From Candidatus Alloscillospira gallinarum (GTDB lineage Bacteria; Bacillota; Clostridia; Oscillospirales; Oscillospiraceae), in the NCBI GenBank assembly GCA_904420055.1, contig CAJFTV010000072.1, positions 1-23,011 of the forward strand: a DNA stretch of 23,011 bases, given 5' to 3'. The notes beneath the pieces were generated by a model, which saw nothing but the letters and a program-made list of their open reading frames with translations, was not told the DNA's origin and did no database searches. The first letter of the stretch is position 1; every line of letters begins with the position of its first letter. The position numbers were made by a program, and so were the translations under genes. Shown here piece after piece: positions 1 through 7,989 of the stretch.

Positions 1-260
1 ACATAGCCCTCTGTGCCGTTATAGTTTATCTTATACCAGCCTGAGGAGGACTGCTCTAAAATCACGACGATTGTGCCGTCTTCAAGGGTGGATATTATGT
101 CGTAGTTTGTCCCGGGTCCGGAGCGTACATTCAAAATTGACGCGTTAACCGTGCCTGCGCCATATGCGATTGTTCCGGAGGCCCCGGCAGTGATTCCGGC
201 TGAAAGCGTAATTACCCCAACCGCCAGAACCGTACACAGAAACCTTTTACACTTATTCAT
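1..260 (-). CDS. Secreted SH3b-domain protein, 3' end beyond the window
   Basis: Only the first 86 codons are visible; the gene runs off the left edge. Residues 1-27 form a typical Sec signal peptide: a basic start (MNKCKRF), a hydrophobic core and small residues near a likely cleavage site. After it comes a bacterial SH3 domain, with the signature LNVRSGPGTNYDIISTL at residues 43-59 and a following WYKI-NGTEGY stretch. Such domains usually bind cell-wall peptides and often target hydrolases, so an extracellular wall-associated role is likely. The catalytic or further domain, if any, is not visible. The ATG at 260 is chosen over an in-frame ATG at 266 because GGAAAGG lies 7 bases before it and only 1 base before the other. 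It starts 22 bases after the 95-residue gene and is probably cotranscribed with it. Confidence 0.8.
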   Translation of the reverse strand, partial: MNKCKRFLCTVLAVGVITLSAGITAGASGTIAYGAGTVNASILNVRSGPGTNYDIISTLEDGTIVVILEQSSSGWYKINYNGTEGY

Positions 261-282
261 ATGCATACCTTTCCAAATTGAA

Positions 283-570
283 TTAGGCTGTCTTTAAAGA
301 CCTTGTCAGCCAGACATATGCCACGTCCATCGCCGCATAGAGGCTGTTTTTTTCTGTCTTCTTGACAACTCTGTCCCTGGACTTAAGCTCCGGGTCTGTC
401 AGCTGGAGCTGTACCACTACTCTCGTTGCCACGTCCATGTCCTTGACCTTTTTTGTCTCGGTAATCTGGAGCATGGCTATGTATTTGTCCGACATACTGC
501 CGTAATAAATCAAATTATCCTTTCTGCGAAGGGGGTGTCCTTTATATTCTAAAGTCACTTTTTCTGCCAT
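283..570 (-). CDS. Conserved-looking 95-residue protein of unknown function
   Basis: I do not recognise a named family. The protein starts MAEKVTLEYKGHPLRRKDN and is small, basic and soluble-looking. It has no signal peptide, membrane segment or cysteine pair. The middle alternates hydrophobic residues in a way that suggests beta strands (YIAMLQI, RVVVQLQL), and a C-terminal helix carries YAAMDVAYVWL. The open frame extends upstream to 693, but the ATG at 570 is preferred: an AGGAGGAAAGCTG ribosome binding site precedes it, and the upstream part would run through the ireB terminator and the promoter. It has its own near-consensus promoter (604-632), so it should be well expressed. The SH3 protein follows 22 bases downstream. 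Confidence 0.8.
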   Translation of the reverse strand: MAEKVTLEYKGHPLRRKDNLIYYGSMSDKYIAMLQITETKKVKDMDVATRVVVQLQLTDPELKSRDRVVKKTEKNSLYAAMDVAYVWLTRSLKTA

Positions 571-603
571 CAGCTTTCCTCCTGTCCTCAAAAGTGTAAC
601 CAA

Positions 604-632
604 ATTGTAACACATTGTTTCCCTCTTGTCAA
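604..632 (-). promoter_or_regulatory. Sigma-A-type promoter for the 95-residue gene
   Basis: On the minus strand a perfect -35 TTGACA (627-632) is followed after exactly 17 bases by TACAAT (604-609). The predicted start is near 597, leaving a leader of about 27 bases that includes the ribosome binding site. It lies just downstream of the ireB terminator, so it begins a new transcription unit. Confidence 0.8.
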
Positions 633-661
633 TATCTATATACTTTTGGAGCCTTTTCGGT

Positions 662-692
662 AAAATGCGGACAGCTTTTAGGGCTGTCCGCA
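662..692 (-). terminator. Intrinsic terminator after ireB
   Basis: A 10-bp perfect stem, TGCGGACAGC (666-675) with GCTGTCCGCA (683-692), encloses a 7-base loop. On the minus strand it is followed by TTTT. It lies 16 bases beyond the ireB stop codon, in the right place and orientation to end that transcript. Confidence 0.8.
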
Positions 693-708
693 AGATATTG
701 TGATGTAC

Positions 709-966
709 TTATTCCTTACTCTCAAGGTAATGGGTAACAAGCTCCTGAAGCAATTCATCTCTGTCAAGACGGCATATTAAAGTTCTCGCACCATTATAAT
801 TTGTAATGTACGTCGGGTCCTCAGAGAGAATGTATCCCACTATCTGGTTTACAGGATTATAGCCCTTCTCCCGCAGAGACTCAAACACCGTTGTCAAAAT
901 CTGCCGTATCTCTGCCCGCTTGCTCACCACATCAAATTTTCTTGTGTAATCTTCCATGTAAACCAT
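709..966 (-). CDS. ireB: IreB family regulatory phosphoprotein
   Basis: The 85-residue product matches the IreB (formerly UPF0297/DUF965) family over its length, including the hallmark EKGYNPVNQIVGYILSEDPT near the middle and the C-terminal RDELLQELVTHYL. In Enterococcus, IreB is a small dimeric cytoplasmic protein phosphorylated by the PASTA-domain kinase IreK, and it affects cephalosporin resistance. The same pathway role here is inference. Two starts compete: ATG at 966 (3 bases after AGGAGG) and ATG at 957 (12 bases after it); neither spacing is ideal. In many Firmicutes the gene sits next to alaS and ruvX. Here it is followed directly by a terminator and neither partner is in the window. 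Confidence 0.93.
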   Translation of the reverse strand: MVYMEDYTRKFDVVSKRAEIRQILTTVFESLREKGYNPVNQIVGYILSEDPTYITNYNGARTLICRLDRDELLQELVTHYLESKE

Positions 967-1008
967 ACACCTCCTGCGTGTACCAAAAATATTGACAAGA
1001 ATTCCTTG

Positions 1009-1036
1009 AATATATGAAAAGGTATGCTTATGTTAA
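1009..1036 (-). promoter_or_regulatory. Probable promoter for ireB
   Basis: TTAACA (1031-1036) and TATATT (1009-1014) are separated by 16 bases on the minus strand, about 45 bases before the ireB start. A second TATAAT lies further upstream (around 1110-1115) but has no good -35. The 206-base gap between cdd and ireB otherwise holds an AT-rich stretch and a GC-rich segment (about 1050-1090) with small possible hairpins. No clear terminator follows cdd. Confidence 0.5.
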
Positions 1037-1172
1037 GTTTTGAAGGCACAAAGCCGCGCCACCGTGGCCGCCTCCGAAAAACGGCGCATATCAACTGGTT
1101 GTTGGATTATTATAACAGCTTTTTCAAAGATTAACATAAAATAATTATTAATTTTTCAAAAAATGCATTTTA

Positions 1173-1565
1173 TTACTCCATATGCTCCTTTGTAAAGGGG
1201 GAGGACATCATATTTCTGAGATTATAGCTCACGTACCTGCCGTCGCCCCGGGCGCACAGCAGTTCAAGGTCCGGAGCAAACTCCATCAGCACCTGCCGGC
1301 AGGTGCCGCAGGGAAAACAGTAATTTGAACTCTCGGCAGTTATGGCAAGGCGCACAAAATCGGTGTGTCCGGCGCTTACGGCATTTCCCACCGCCACCCT
1401 TTCGGCGCACATGGTGCAGCCCAGGGCACAGTTTTCCACGTTACAGCCTGTGAAAACCGACCCGTCGGAACACTCAATCGCAGCGCCCACCGGAAATCTG
1501 GAATATGGTGAATAGGAATTTGACATAGCCGCGGCAGCCCGTTCTAATAAGTTTCTGTCTGTCAT
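1173..1565 (-). CDS. cdd: Cytidine deaminase
   Basis: The 130-residue protein is the usual length of the tetrameric zinc cytidine deaminases that convert (deoxy)cytidine to (deoxy)uridine in pyrimidine salvage. The zinc/catalytic motif is present as CAE at residues 53-55 and PCGTC at 85-89, giving Cys53, Glu55, Cys86 and Cys89. The substrate-binding NVEN is at residues 42-45, and the N terminus SYSPYSRFPVGAA is typical. The ATG is preceded by GGGAGG at 7 bases. The protein is unusually cysteine-rich around the active site (Cys41, 46, 50 and 53). It follows the solute-binding lipoprotein by 126 bases, a gap with a possible imperfect hairpin but no clear promoter, so it may be the last gene of the secA transcript. 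Confidence 0.96.
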   Translation of the reverse strand: MTDRNLLERAAAAMSNSYSPYSRFPVGAAIECSDGSVFTGCNVENCALGCTMCAERVAVGNAVSAGHTDFVRLAITAESSNYCFPCGTCRQVLMEFAPDLELLCARGDGRYVSYNLRNMMSSPFTKEHME

Positions 1566-1691
1566 ATTAAAACCTCCCTATTTATATGCTTTGCTGAAAA
1601 TGTACGCGCTTTTCAAATACAGGCGCATACAGCAAGCAGCGTATTGCCTGTACTTATCTCCGCCCGCTCAAGGCGTGTGCACAAGCGGAAA

Positions 1692-3278
1692 TTACTTTAC
1701 ATATACAGTCCAGTTTTCAATGTCTGAAAGCGCTCCGGACACCGTGGGGGAAAACCCCTCTATGGCGCCCCGCTGTGTATAGACGGCGTACTGCCTGTAA
1801 AGTACGGGCACAACAGAGGCCAAATCCCGCACCTGGGTACACAAAAGCGAAGCCGCCTCCCTCTTTGCGCTGTCGTTTTCCGCATTCAGAAAGCTTTCAA
1901 TCAGACTGTCGTATGTTTCAGACCCCATACCGCCATAGTCGAGGGAGCCGTCTGACCCCAAAATTACCGAAAAGTCAAAATCTTTTTTAAGGGCCACTTC
2001 GCCGTAATAAAGGTCAAATTCTCCCTCCTGAAGCGCCTGAAGATATGAGTTCTCGTCAAGCTTTGTGAGCTCAACCTTAAATCCCATGCTCGTCAGGGAG
2101 TCGGCTATAAGCTGGGCAGCGTGTACTTTTTTCCCGCTGTTGGTACAGACAATAAAGCGCAGGGTAAAAGGCTCATACCCGTCTCCGGATTGATAGTCCA
2201 GAAATCCGTCTCCATCGTTGTCTTTCAGTTTTGCCGCGGTGACGTAGCTCTCTACCCGGGAGACAGAATATCCTGCGCCGTTCTCGGCCGCGGACGGATA
2301 GGCGTAGTGTACTGAATTTAATATAAGCGGCGCCGGCTGCCCGCAGCCGCCGTATGCCGAGTCGATTATGCCCTGCCTGTCCACAGCGCAGTAAATGGCC
2401 TTGCGCACATCAGAAGTTAAATATGGCGAGCTTGCATTAAAGCCCACATACTGAAGCCACGTTGTGCCATAATACCTCGCCTCATAGTCGTTGTGGAAGT
2501 TGTAATCCAGGTCGTCCCCCGTGTCGTCCAGTATCATGTCAATCGTACCTGCGGCAAACGCCTCCGGCACCTGCCGGTCCTCAAGCTCCACAAGGACAAT
2601 CTTGTCCAGCGGCAGCTCCTTCCCGTAATCGGAAAACGGCTCCAAAACAGTGCCGTTTAAAATATACGGCCCCGTTCCCACGGGCATTGCGCTGTCCAGT
2701 GTTCCGTATTTTATAACGGGAATGTCAAGGTCATAGGGCAGCGTGGCGTCAGCCGAGAACAGCGTTATCTGTACCCGGTCCTCCACAACAAGGCAGGAGG
2801 CTATATTTGCAAGTCGGGACATATAAATCCCGGTAGTGCGGCCGCAATTAATTGAATATGCCACGTCGTCAGCCGTGAGGGTTGAGCCGTCATGCATCTT
2901 TACAGGCTCAACTGAGAGATAATATACAATGTTGTCCTCTGTCTCAATTGAGCTGCACAGGACGCTTTCAAGCCGGAAATTCTCATCAACTTTGAAAATA
3001 CTCTGATATATAAGACTTAAAACAGCGGAGTTATAGGCGTTGTCGCAGGTAAAGGGATTTAAGCTCTCCGAGGCCACATACCGCATTGTAAACTCTCCGT
3101 CGCCGGTAAAACGCGGAACCGTGCTGTCCTGTCCCGCCGCAGTCTGTACACTGTCCCCTGCGTCACCGGCATCGTCAGCTTCTTCTAAAGCTTCCTCCTG
3201 TCCGCAGGCGGCAAGTGACAGCATAACAGCCGCCGCGACAAGCACACATATCCACCTGTGAAATAAGCCCCGTTTCAC
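1692..3278 (-). CDS. ABC transporter solute-binding lipoprotein, family 5 (peptide/nickel type)
   Basis: The 528-residue product begins with a lipoprotein signal peptide ending in LSLAAC, so Cys25 is the likely lipidated residue. A short acidic linker (EEALEEADDAGDAGD) follows, then a family-5 extracellular solute-binding domain. Typical features are YVASESLNPFTCDNAYNSAV near the start, LTADDVAYSI, and a late ADSLTSMGFKVEL segment. These proteins capture oligopeptides, nickel or related ligands outside the membrane for an ABC importer; the ligand cannot be told from sequence. I choose the GTG at 3278: GAGAGG lies 9 bases upstream and it starts 13 bases after pgeF. The in-frame ATG at 3335 would overlap pgeF and put a non-signal segment in front of the lipobox. 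No permease or ATPase gene is nearby. Confidence 0.9.
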   Translation of the reverse strand: MKRGLFHRWICVLVAAAVMLSLAACGQEEALEEADDAGDAGDSVQTAAGQDSTVPRFTGDGEFTMRYVASESLNPFTCDNAYNSAVLSLIYQSIFKVDENFRLESVLCSSIETEDNIVYYLSVEPVKMHDGSTLTADDVAYSINCGRTTGIYMSRLANIASCLVVEDRVQITLFSADATLPYDLDIPVIKYGTLDSAMPVGTGPYILNGTVLEPFSDYGKELPLDKIVLVELEDRQVPEAFAAGTIDMILDDTGDDLDYNFHNDYEARYYGTTWLQYVGFNASSPYLTSDVRKAIYCAVDRQGIIDSAYGGCGQPAPLILNSVHYAYPSAAENGAGYSVSRVESYVTAAKLKDNDGDGFLDYQSGDGYEPFTLRFIVCTNSGKKVHAAQLIADSLTSMGFKVELTKLDENSYLQALQEGEFDLYYGEVALKKDFDFSVILGSDGSLDYGGMGSETYDSLIESFLNAENDSAKREAASLLCTQVRDLASVVPVLYRQYAVYTQRGAIEGFSPTVSGALSDIENWTVYVK

Positions 3279-3291
3279 TAAAACAATCCTC

Positions 3292-4089
3292 TCAGTCCAA
3301 TGTAATACACGAGGCCTGTACGCCCCTTTTGCCATCTGTGGCCCGGTGAGACCAGTATTTATCCCTTTTACACATGGTACACTCCGGGGAAATGTCTATG
3401 TTCTCCGGCAGAACCCCCGCTCTTTCAAGAAGCCATGAGTTTATACCCTTGAGGTCCGTCATAAACTTGCCGTTATTTCCGGGTATTACAAATTTTTCTG
3501 CGGCTTTTCCCATAAGCCCGGCCATGGCCCTCTCTACATCTTCCCCGGTCTCAAAACAGCACAGGGAAATGCAGGGGCCGATTGCCCCCCGGATATCTTC
3601 CGGACGGGAGCTGAACACCTCGCACATTTTTCTCACTGCCTTACCCGCGATATCCGCCGCCGTGCCGCGCCAACCGGCGTGTACAGCGCCGATACATCTT
3701 TTTACAGGGTCGTAGAGCAAAATGGGAGTGCAGTCTGCTGTAAAAATAAAAAGTACAAGGCCGGGAATATCGGTAATAAGCCCGTCCGCCTCATACGGCA
3801 CCGGCACTCCGGGCCGGCGGCAGTCACTTGGGGTACATACTCTTATGCCGTCCCTGTGCACCTGCCGTGAAAAAACCGCTTTTTCGCTGTCCGCGCCAAT
3901 TGCCCGGCAAACCCGGCGGATATTCTCCTCAACACATTCCGGGCTATCTCCCAGATTTACCCCCACATTCATCGTGGAGTATATTCCTTGGCTCACGCCG
4001 CCAAGGCGTGTCATAAATCCGTGTCTTGCCTCAATCTTCCGGGACGCCGTGAAAACAACGCCGTCCCTGCTTATCTCTTTAAAGCTCAT
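3292..4089 (-). CDS. pgeF: Peptidoglycan editing factor PgeF (YlmD, YfiH family)
   Basis: The 265-residue protein belongs to the YfiH/laccase-domain family (DUF152). E. coli YfiH prevents L-serine being used in place of L-alanine in peptidoglycan precursors; some relatives are reported to have purine nucleoside activity. The three metal-site residues can be seen: His78 in SRQVH, Cys120 in FTADCTPILLYD and His137 in IGAVHAGWRGT. The N-terminal RHGFMTRLGGVSQGIYSTMN is also characteristic. The ATG begins 2 bases after the secA stop codon and lacks a strong ribosome binding site, so translation is probably coupled to secA. In Bacillus the homologue ylmD sits just upstream of sepF; here it has moved to secA. 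Confidence 0.92.
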   Translation of the reverse strand: MSFKEISRDGVVFTASRKIEARHGFMTRLGGVSQGIYSTMNVGVNLGDSPECVEENIRRVCRAIGADSEKAVFSRQVHRDGIRVCTPSDCRRPGVPVPYEADGLITDIPGLVLFIFTADCTPILLYDPVKRCIGAVHAGWRGTAADIAGKAVRKMCEVFSSRPEDIRGAIGPCISLCCFETGEDVERAMAGLMGKAAEKFVIPGNNGKFMTDLKGINSWLLERAGVLPENIDISPECTMCKRDKYWSHRATDGKRGVQASCITLD

Positions 4090-4091
4090 AA

Positions 4092-6869
4092 TCAGCGAAC
4101 ATTTCTGCCGCAGCAGTCCTTATATTTCATAGGCAGCCCGTTTGGCCGCAGCTTCCCGCAGGGGCAGGGGTCATTTCGGCCGATTTTCTTACCTGCCTTT
4201 ACCGGACGCCGCCTGTCTGTGCCGTCTCCGGCCGTGGCGCTTGTAACGGTAGCGACACTGCGGCGCTCTATGGCGTTGTTTGTCTTGACGCGCACAGTGA
4301 AGATACGGCGGACAACCTCTTCCCTTATGCCGTTTACCATGGCCTCGAACATGTCGAAGCCCTCCTGCTTGTAGGCGTCAACCGGGTTTACCTGTCCGTA
4401 AGCCCTGAGACCTATTCCCTGGCGCAGCTCGCTCATGGCGTCTATGTGGTCCATCCAGTACTCGTCCACAACCCGGAGAAGTATCACCCGCTCCAGCTCC
4501 CGCATAAGAGGCGTGTCGGTATTCGGCAGCATTCCCAGGGACTTCTCCTTTGCGGCGTAAAACTCCTCTGCCTTTTTGAGCACAACATCTGTGAGTTCCT
4601 CTTTTGTAAAGCCACCCTCGGGTATCTCAAGGCTGTTTTTGGGGAGGAACATTCTCTCAAACGGAGCAATAATCTCAGTAAGCTCGTCTCTGTCCGTCAC
4701 CTTTCCGCCGGAGCTGAACCCACTGTTTATTGTCCCCGTTATGGTGCTTTTTATCATGTCCTGAATGTACTTTTGAACGTCCTCGCCGTCAAGGACCTTT
4801 CGGCGCTGCTCATAGATAATATTACGCTGGGTGTTCATGACATCATCGTATTCCAGCACCGTTTTACGTGACTGGAAGTTACGGCTTTCAACCCGCTTCT
4901 GGGCGTTTTCAATCGCACCGGACAGCATCTTCTGGTCTATTGGCGTGTCCTCGTCAACCCTGAGCGTATCCATGAGGCGCGCCACTCTCTCGCCTCCGAA
5001 AAGGCGCATGAGGTCGTCGCTCATTGCGATATAGAAACGTGTTTCTCCCGGGTCTCCCTGACGTCCGGAACGTCCGCGGAGCTGGTTGTCAATACGTCTT
5101 GACTCGTGACGCTCGGTGCCTATTATGAAAAGGCCCCCCGCCGCGCGGACGACTTCCGCCTCCTTAGCAGTCTCCGCCTTATATTTTTCAAGCCTTTCCC
5201 TGAACAGCTTTCTGGCCTCAAGCACTTCCTCATTGTCCGTGTCGGCGTATCCGGTCGCCTCGGTTATTATCTCCTCGGGTATTCCCGCTTTTCTCAGGTC
5301 GCTTGTCGCCATGTACTCGGCATTGCCGCCCAGCATGATATCCGTGCCTCGTCCGGCCATATTGGTGGCAATCGTCACGGCCCCCGCCTTGCCGGCCTGG
5401 GCAATTATCTCCGCCTCTTTCTCGTGGTACTTGGCATTTAACACGTTGTGCTTTATTCCCGCCTTTTTGAGAAGCGAGGACAGATATTCACTCTTTTCAA
5501 TGGAAATGGTGCCAACCAGTACCGGCTGGTTTCTCTCGTGGCACTCCTTAATCTGGGCAATTATGGCCTTGTCCTTGCTGTTTTCCGTCTTATACACCAC
5601 ATCGGGGTCATCTTTGCGGATTACAGGCTTATTTGTGGGTATTTCAACTATATCCAGATTATATATTGTGGAAAATTCCTCTTCCTCTGTCAGGGCAGTA
5701 CCGGTCATGCCGGAGAGCTTGTCATAAAGGCGGAAAAAGTTCTGATATGTAATTGTGGCCTGAGTTTTGCTCTCACGCTCAACATTTACGTGCTCTTTCG
5801 CCTCAATCGCCTGGTGCAGCCCCTCGGAGTAACGGCGGCCATACATAATACGCCCCGTAAACTCGTCCACTATGAACACCTGGCCGTCCTTAACAACGTA
5901 ATCCACGTCCTTTTTCATTACGCCATGGGCCTTTATGGCCTGATTTATATGGTGGGACAGAGTAGAGTTTTCAAGGTCTGCGAGGTTTTCAATTTTAAAG
6001 TATTCCTCAGCCTTTGAAATTCCCCGGGCCGTGAGGGTGGCGGTGCGGGACTTCTCGTCCACTACGTAGTCGGCGTCCAAATTCTCATCTTCGTCGGCCT
6101 TTTCATCTATCGTCGCATAGACCTGTTTTTTAAGCCGTGAAACAAAGTCGTTTACCTGTGAGTACAGCTCTGTGGACTTGTCCCCTACGCCGGAGATAAT
6201 AAGAGGGGTCCGGGCCTCATCTATGAGAATGGAGTCCACCTCGTCCACTATGGCAAAGCTGTGTCCCCTCTGTACCATTCCGCTCTTATATATGGCCATG
6301 TTGTCCCGGAGATAGTCAAATCCAAGCTCGCTGTTTGTCGCGTAGGTTATATCGGCGTCATATGCCTTTTTCTTGTCTGCGGCGGCCATTCCGTGAACTA
6401 TAAGCCCCACCTCAAGCCCCATAAAGCGGTGAACTTTGCCCATCCACTCGCTGTCGCGGCGGGCCAGATAGTCGTTTACCGTAACCACATGGACGCCCTT
6501 GCCCGCAAGGGCGTTTAGATATGACGGCAGTACGGCCACCAGTGTCTTTCCCTCACCGGTTTTCATCTCGGCAATTCGCCCCTGATGGAGTACAATTCCG
6601 CCGATTACCTGCACCTTATACGGGCGCATTCCAAGGACCCTGTCTGCGGCCTCCCGCACGGCCGCAAAGGCCTCCGGCAGGATATCGTCCAGTGTCTCCC
6701 CCTTTTGAAGCCGCTCTTTAAATTCCCCTGTCTTGGCCTTAAGCGCCTCATCGGAGAGGGCCTTATACTCCTCCTCCATACCCATTATCTTGTCGGCAAT
6801 GGGTTCTATCTGTTTAAGCTCTCTGTCGCTGCGAGTACCAAACAGTTTTTTAAATGCAGATTTGAACAT
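4092..6869 (-). CDS. secA: Protein translocase ATPase SecA
   Basis: The 925-residue protein is the motor ATPase that pushes preproteins through SecYEG. In order: the N-terminal helix; NBD1 with Walker A (MKTGEGKT, about 102-109) and Walker B/DEAD region (VDEVDSILIDEARTP); the preprotein crosslinking domain; NBD2 with TNMAGRGTDI and RGRSGRQGDPG; the helical wing/scaffold; and a C-terminal SEC-C zinc motif. That motif reads CPCG then CC, with 14 residues between the second and third cysteines. The common form has about 8, so there is a short insertion. The ATG follows AAAGGA by 13 bases. An extended -10 promoter lies about 80 bases upstream and pgeF follows by 2 bases, so secA leads an operon. 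Confidence 0.98.
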   Translation of the reverse strand: MFKSAFKKLFGTRSDRELKQIEPIADKIMGMEEEYKALSDEALKAKTGEFKERLQKGETLDDILPEAFAAVREAADRVLGMRPYKVQVIGGIVLHQGRIAEMKTGEGKTLVAVLPSYLNALAGKGVHVVTVNDYLARRDSEWMGKVHRFMGLEVGLIVHGMAAADKKKAYDADITYATNSELGFDYLRDNMAIYKSGMVQRGHSFAIVDEVDSILIDEARTPLIISGVGDKSTELYSQVNDFVSRLKKQVYATIDEKADEDENLDADYVVDEKSRTATLTARGISKAEEYFKIENLADLENSTLSHHINQAIKAHGVMKKDVDYVVKDGQVFIVDEFTGRIMYGRRYSEGLHQAIEAKEHVNVERESKTQATITYQNFFRLYDKLSGMTGTALTEEEEFSTIYNLDIVEIPTNKPVIRKDDPDVVYKTENSKDKAIIAQIKECHERNQPVLVGTISIEKSEYLSSLLKKAGIKHNVLNAKYHEKEAEIIAQAGKAGAVTIATNMAGRGTDIMLGGNAEYMATSDLRKAGIPEEIITEATGYADTDNEEVLEARKLFRERLEKYKAETAKEAEVVRAAGGLFIIGTERHESRRIDNQLRGRSGRQGDPGETRFYIAMSDDLMRLFGGERVARLMDTLRVDEDTPIDQKMLSGAIENAQKRVESRNFQSRKTVLEYDDVMNTQRNIIYEQRRKVLDGEDVQKYIQDMIKSTITGTINSGFSSGGKVTDRDELTEIIAPFERMFLPKNSLEIPEGGFTKEELTDVVLKKAEEFYAAKEKSLGMLPNTDTPLMRELERVILLRVVDEYWMDHIDAMSELRQGIGLRAYGQVNPVDAYKQEGFDMFEAMVNGIREEVVRRIFTVRVKTNNAIERRSVATVTSATAGDGTDRRRPVKAGKKIGRNDPCPCGKLRPNGLPMKYKDCCGRNVR

Positions 6870-6949
6870 AAGCTTTTAATGTTCCTTTCGGTATGTATAT
6901 TCTAATTTCCACTGTCATATTGAAAGTGTTAATTTCACATTTTGCGGTT

Positions 6950-6978
6950 ATTATAGCATATAATTATGAACAAAAAAA
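6950..6978 (-). promoter_or_regulatory. Extended -10 promoter for secA
   Basis: The minus strand carries TGCTATAAT (6950-6958), an extended -10 element with a perfect TATAAT. The -35 position (6973-6978) is only a T run, which is common when an extended -10 is present. It lies between the rluD terminator and secA and predicts a leader of about 75 bases. Confidence 0.65.
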
Positions 6979-7010
6979 GAGAAAAACGACACCATACGGC
7001 CAAAATACGC

Positions 7011-7044
7011 AAAAAGCCGCCGCACAGTAGAAATCCTGTGCGGC
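7011..7044 (-). terminator. Intrinsic terminator after rluD
   Basis: A 9-bp perfect stem, GCCGCACAG (7019-7027) with CTGTGCGGC (7036-7044), encloses an 8-base loop. On the minus strand it is followed by GGC and five T. It lies 43 bases past the rluD stop and marks the end of the lspA-rluD transcript. Confidence 0.82.
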
Positions 7045-7086
7045 ATACAATCTGCAAAACTCTTAAATTTGACCATATCTTCAAGA

Positions 7087-7989
7087 CTAAAGCCGCCTGA
7101 GTACGTCCTTAAAATAATCAGGCAGCTCAGTTTCAAACTCCATGGGTACGTTTTTTGATGGGTGGATAAATTTTATTTTCTTTGCGTGAAGGCACTGCCC
7201 CGCAAGCCCCTTTTCCGGCTTTTTCCGCCCATATACCAAATCCCCCAAAACCGGGTGGCCTATATACGCCATATGGACCCTTATCTGGTGGGTTCGCCCC
7301 GTCTCCAAAATACAGCGCACATGGGTATATCCATTATACCTTGCAATTACCTCGTACCTTGTGGCGGCGGGCCGGGAATTTTTCTCCGTCACCGCCATGC
7401 GTTTTCTGTCCGTCGGGTGGCGTCCGATTGGCGCGTCAATTCGCCCTGCGTCTTCCCGCAGATTTCCGCACACAACCGCCTCATATACCCGCGACAGGCT
7501 CCTGTCTGAGAGCTGATTTGACAGATGCTGGTGGGCGGCGTCATTTTTCGCCGCTATTATAAGCCCCGACGTATCCTTGTCTATCCTGTGCACAATCCCC
7601 GGGCGCAAAGCTCCCCCTATCCCGGAGAGGCTGTCGCCGCAGTGGTACAGCAGCGCGTTGACAAGCGTGCCGGAGGTATGACCCGGAGCCGGGTGCACTA
7701 CCATGCCCCGCGGCTTGTTCACAACGACAACGTCCCCGTCCTCATATACAATGTCAAGGGGTATGTCCTCCGGCTGCGCGTCCGCAGGCTCAGGCTCCGG
7801 CAGCGTCACTGTAAACACCTGACCGGGCTCTGTCCTGTGATTTTTGCGCACCGGCTTTCCCTCAAGGGTGACAAGTCCGCTTTCAATTAGCTTCTGTGCC
7901 CCGCTTCTCGACACCTGCGGCAGCTTTTCCGCCAGGAGCACGTCAATTCTGATACCGGCCATATCGGCGGTTACATCAGAACTTGTCAC
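7087..7989 (-). CDS. rluD: RluA-family 23S rRNA pseudouridine synthase (RluD-like, YlyB)
   Basis: About 300 residues. An N-terminal S4 RNA-binding domain (RIDVLLAEKLPQVSRSGAQKLIESG, broken here as residues 14-38) is followed by the RluA catalytic domain. The catalytic motif HRIDKDTSGL starts at residue 134, so Asp137 is the expected nucleophile. NKPRGMVVHPAPGH and TGRTHQIRVHM are further family blocks. The position next to lspA matches Bacillus ylyB and supports a 23S rRNA helix-69-type target, though exact specificity cannot be proved here. A GTG at 7989 is chosen because GAGGGAG lies 7 bases upstream; an in-frame TTG at 7995 is too close to it. The gene overlaps the end of lspA by 14 bases, implying coupled translation. 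Confidence 0.93.
   Translation of the reverse strand: MTSSDVTADMAGIRIDVLLAEKLPQVSRSGAQKLIESGLVTLEGKPVRKNHRTEPGQVFTVTLPEPEPADAQPEDIPLDIVYEDGDVVVVNKPRGMVVHPAPGHTSGTLVNALLYHCGDSLSGIGGALRPGIVHRIDKDTSGLIIAAKNDAAHQHLSNQLSDRSLSRVYEAVVCGNLREDAGRIDAPIGRHPTDRKRMAVTEKNSRPAATRYEVIARYNGYTHVRCILETGRTHQIRVHMAYIGHPVLGDLVYGRKKPEKGLAGQCLHAKKIKFIHPSKNVPMEFETELPDYFKDVLRRL

Noticed and set aside
1161..1172. AT-rich palindrome after cdd as a terminator
   Set aside because: The stem is A/T only, with no loop and no GC-rich portion.
5116..5727. 203-codon plus-strand frame opposite secA
   Set aside because: Ser/Leu-rich antisense shadow of NBD2; no start signal.
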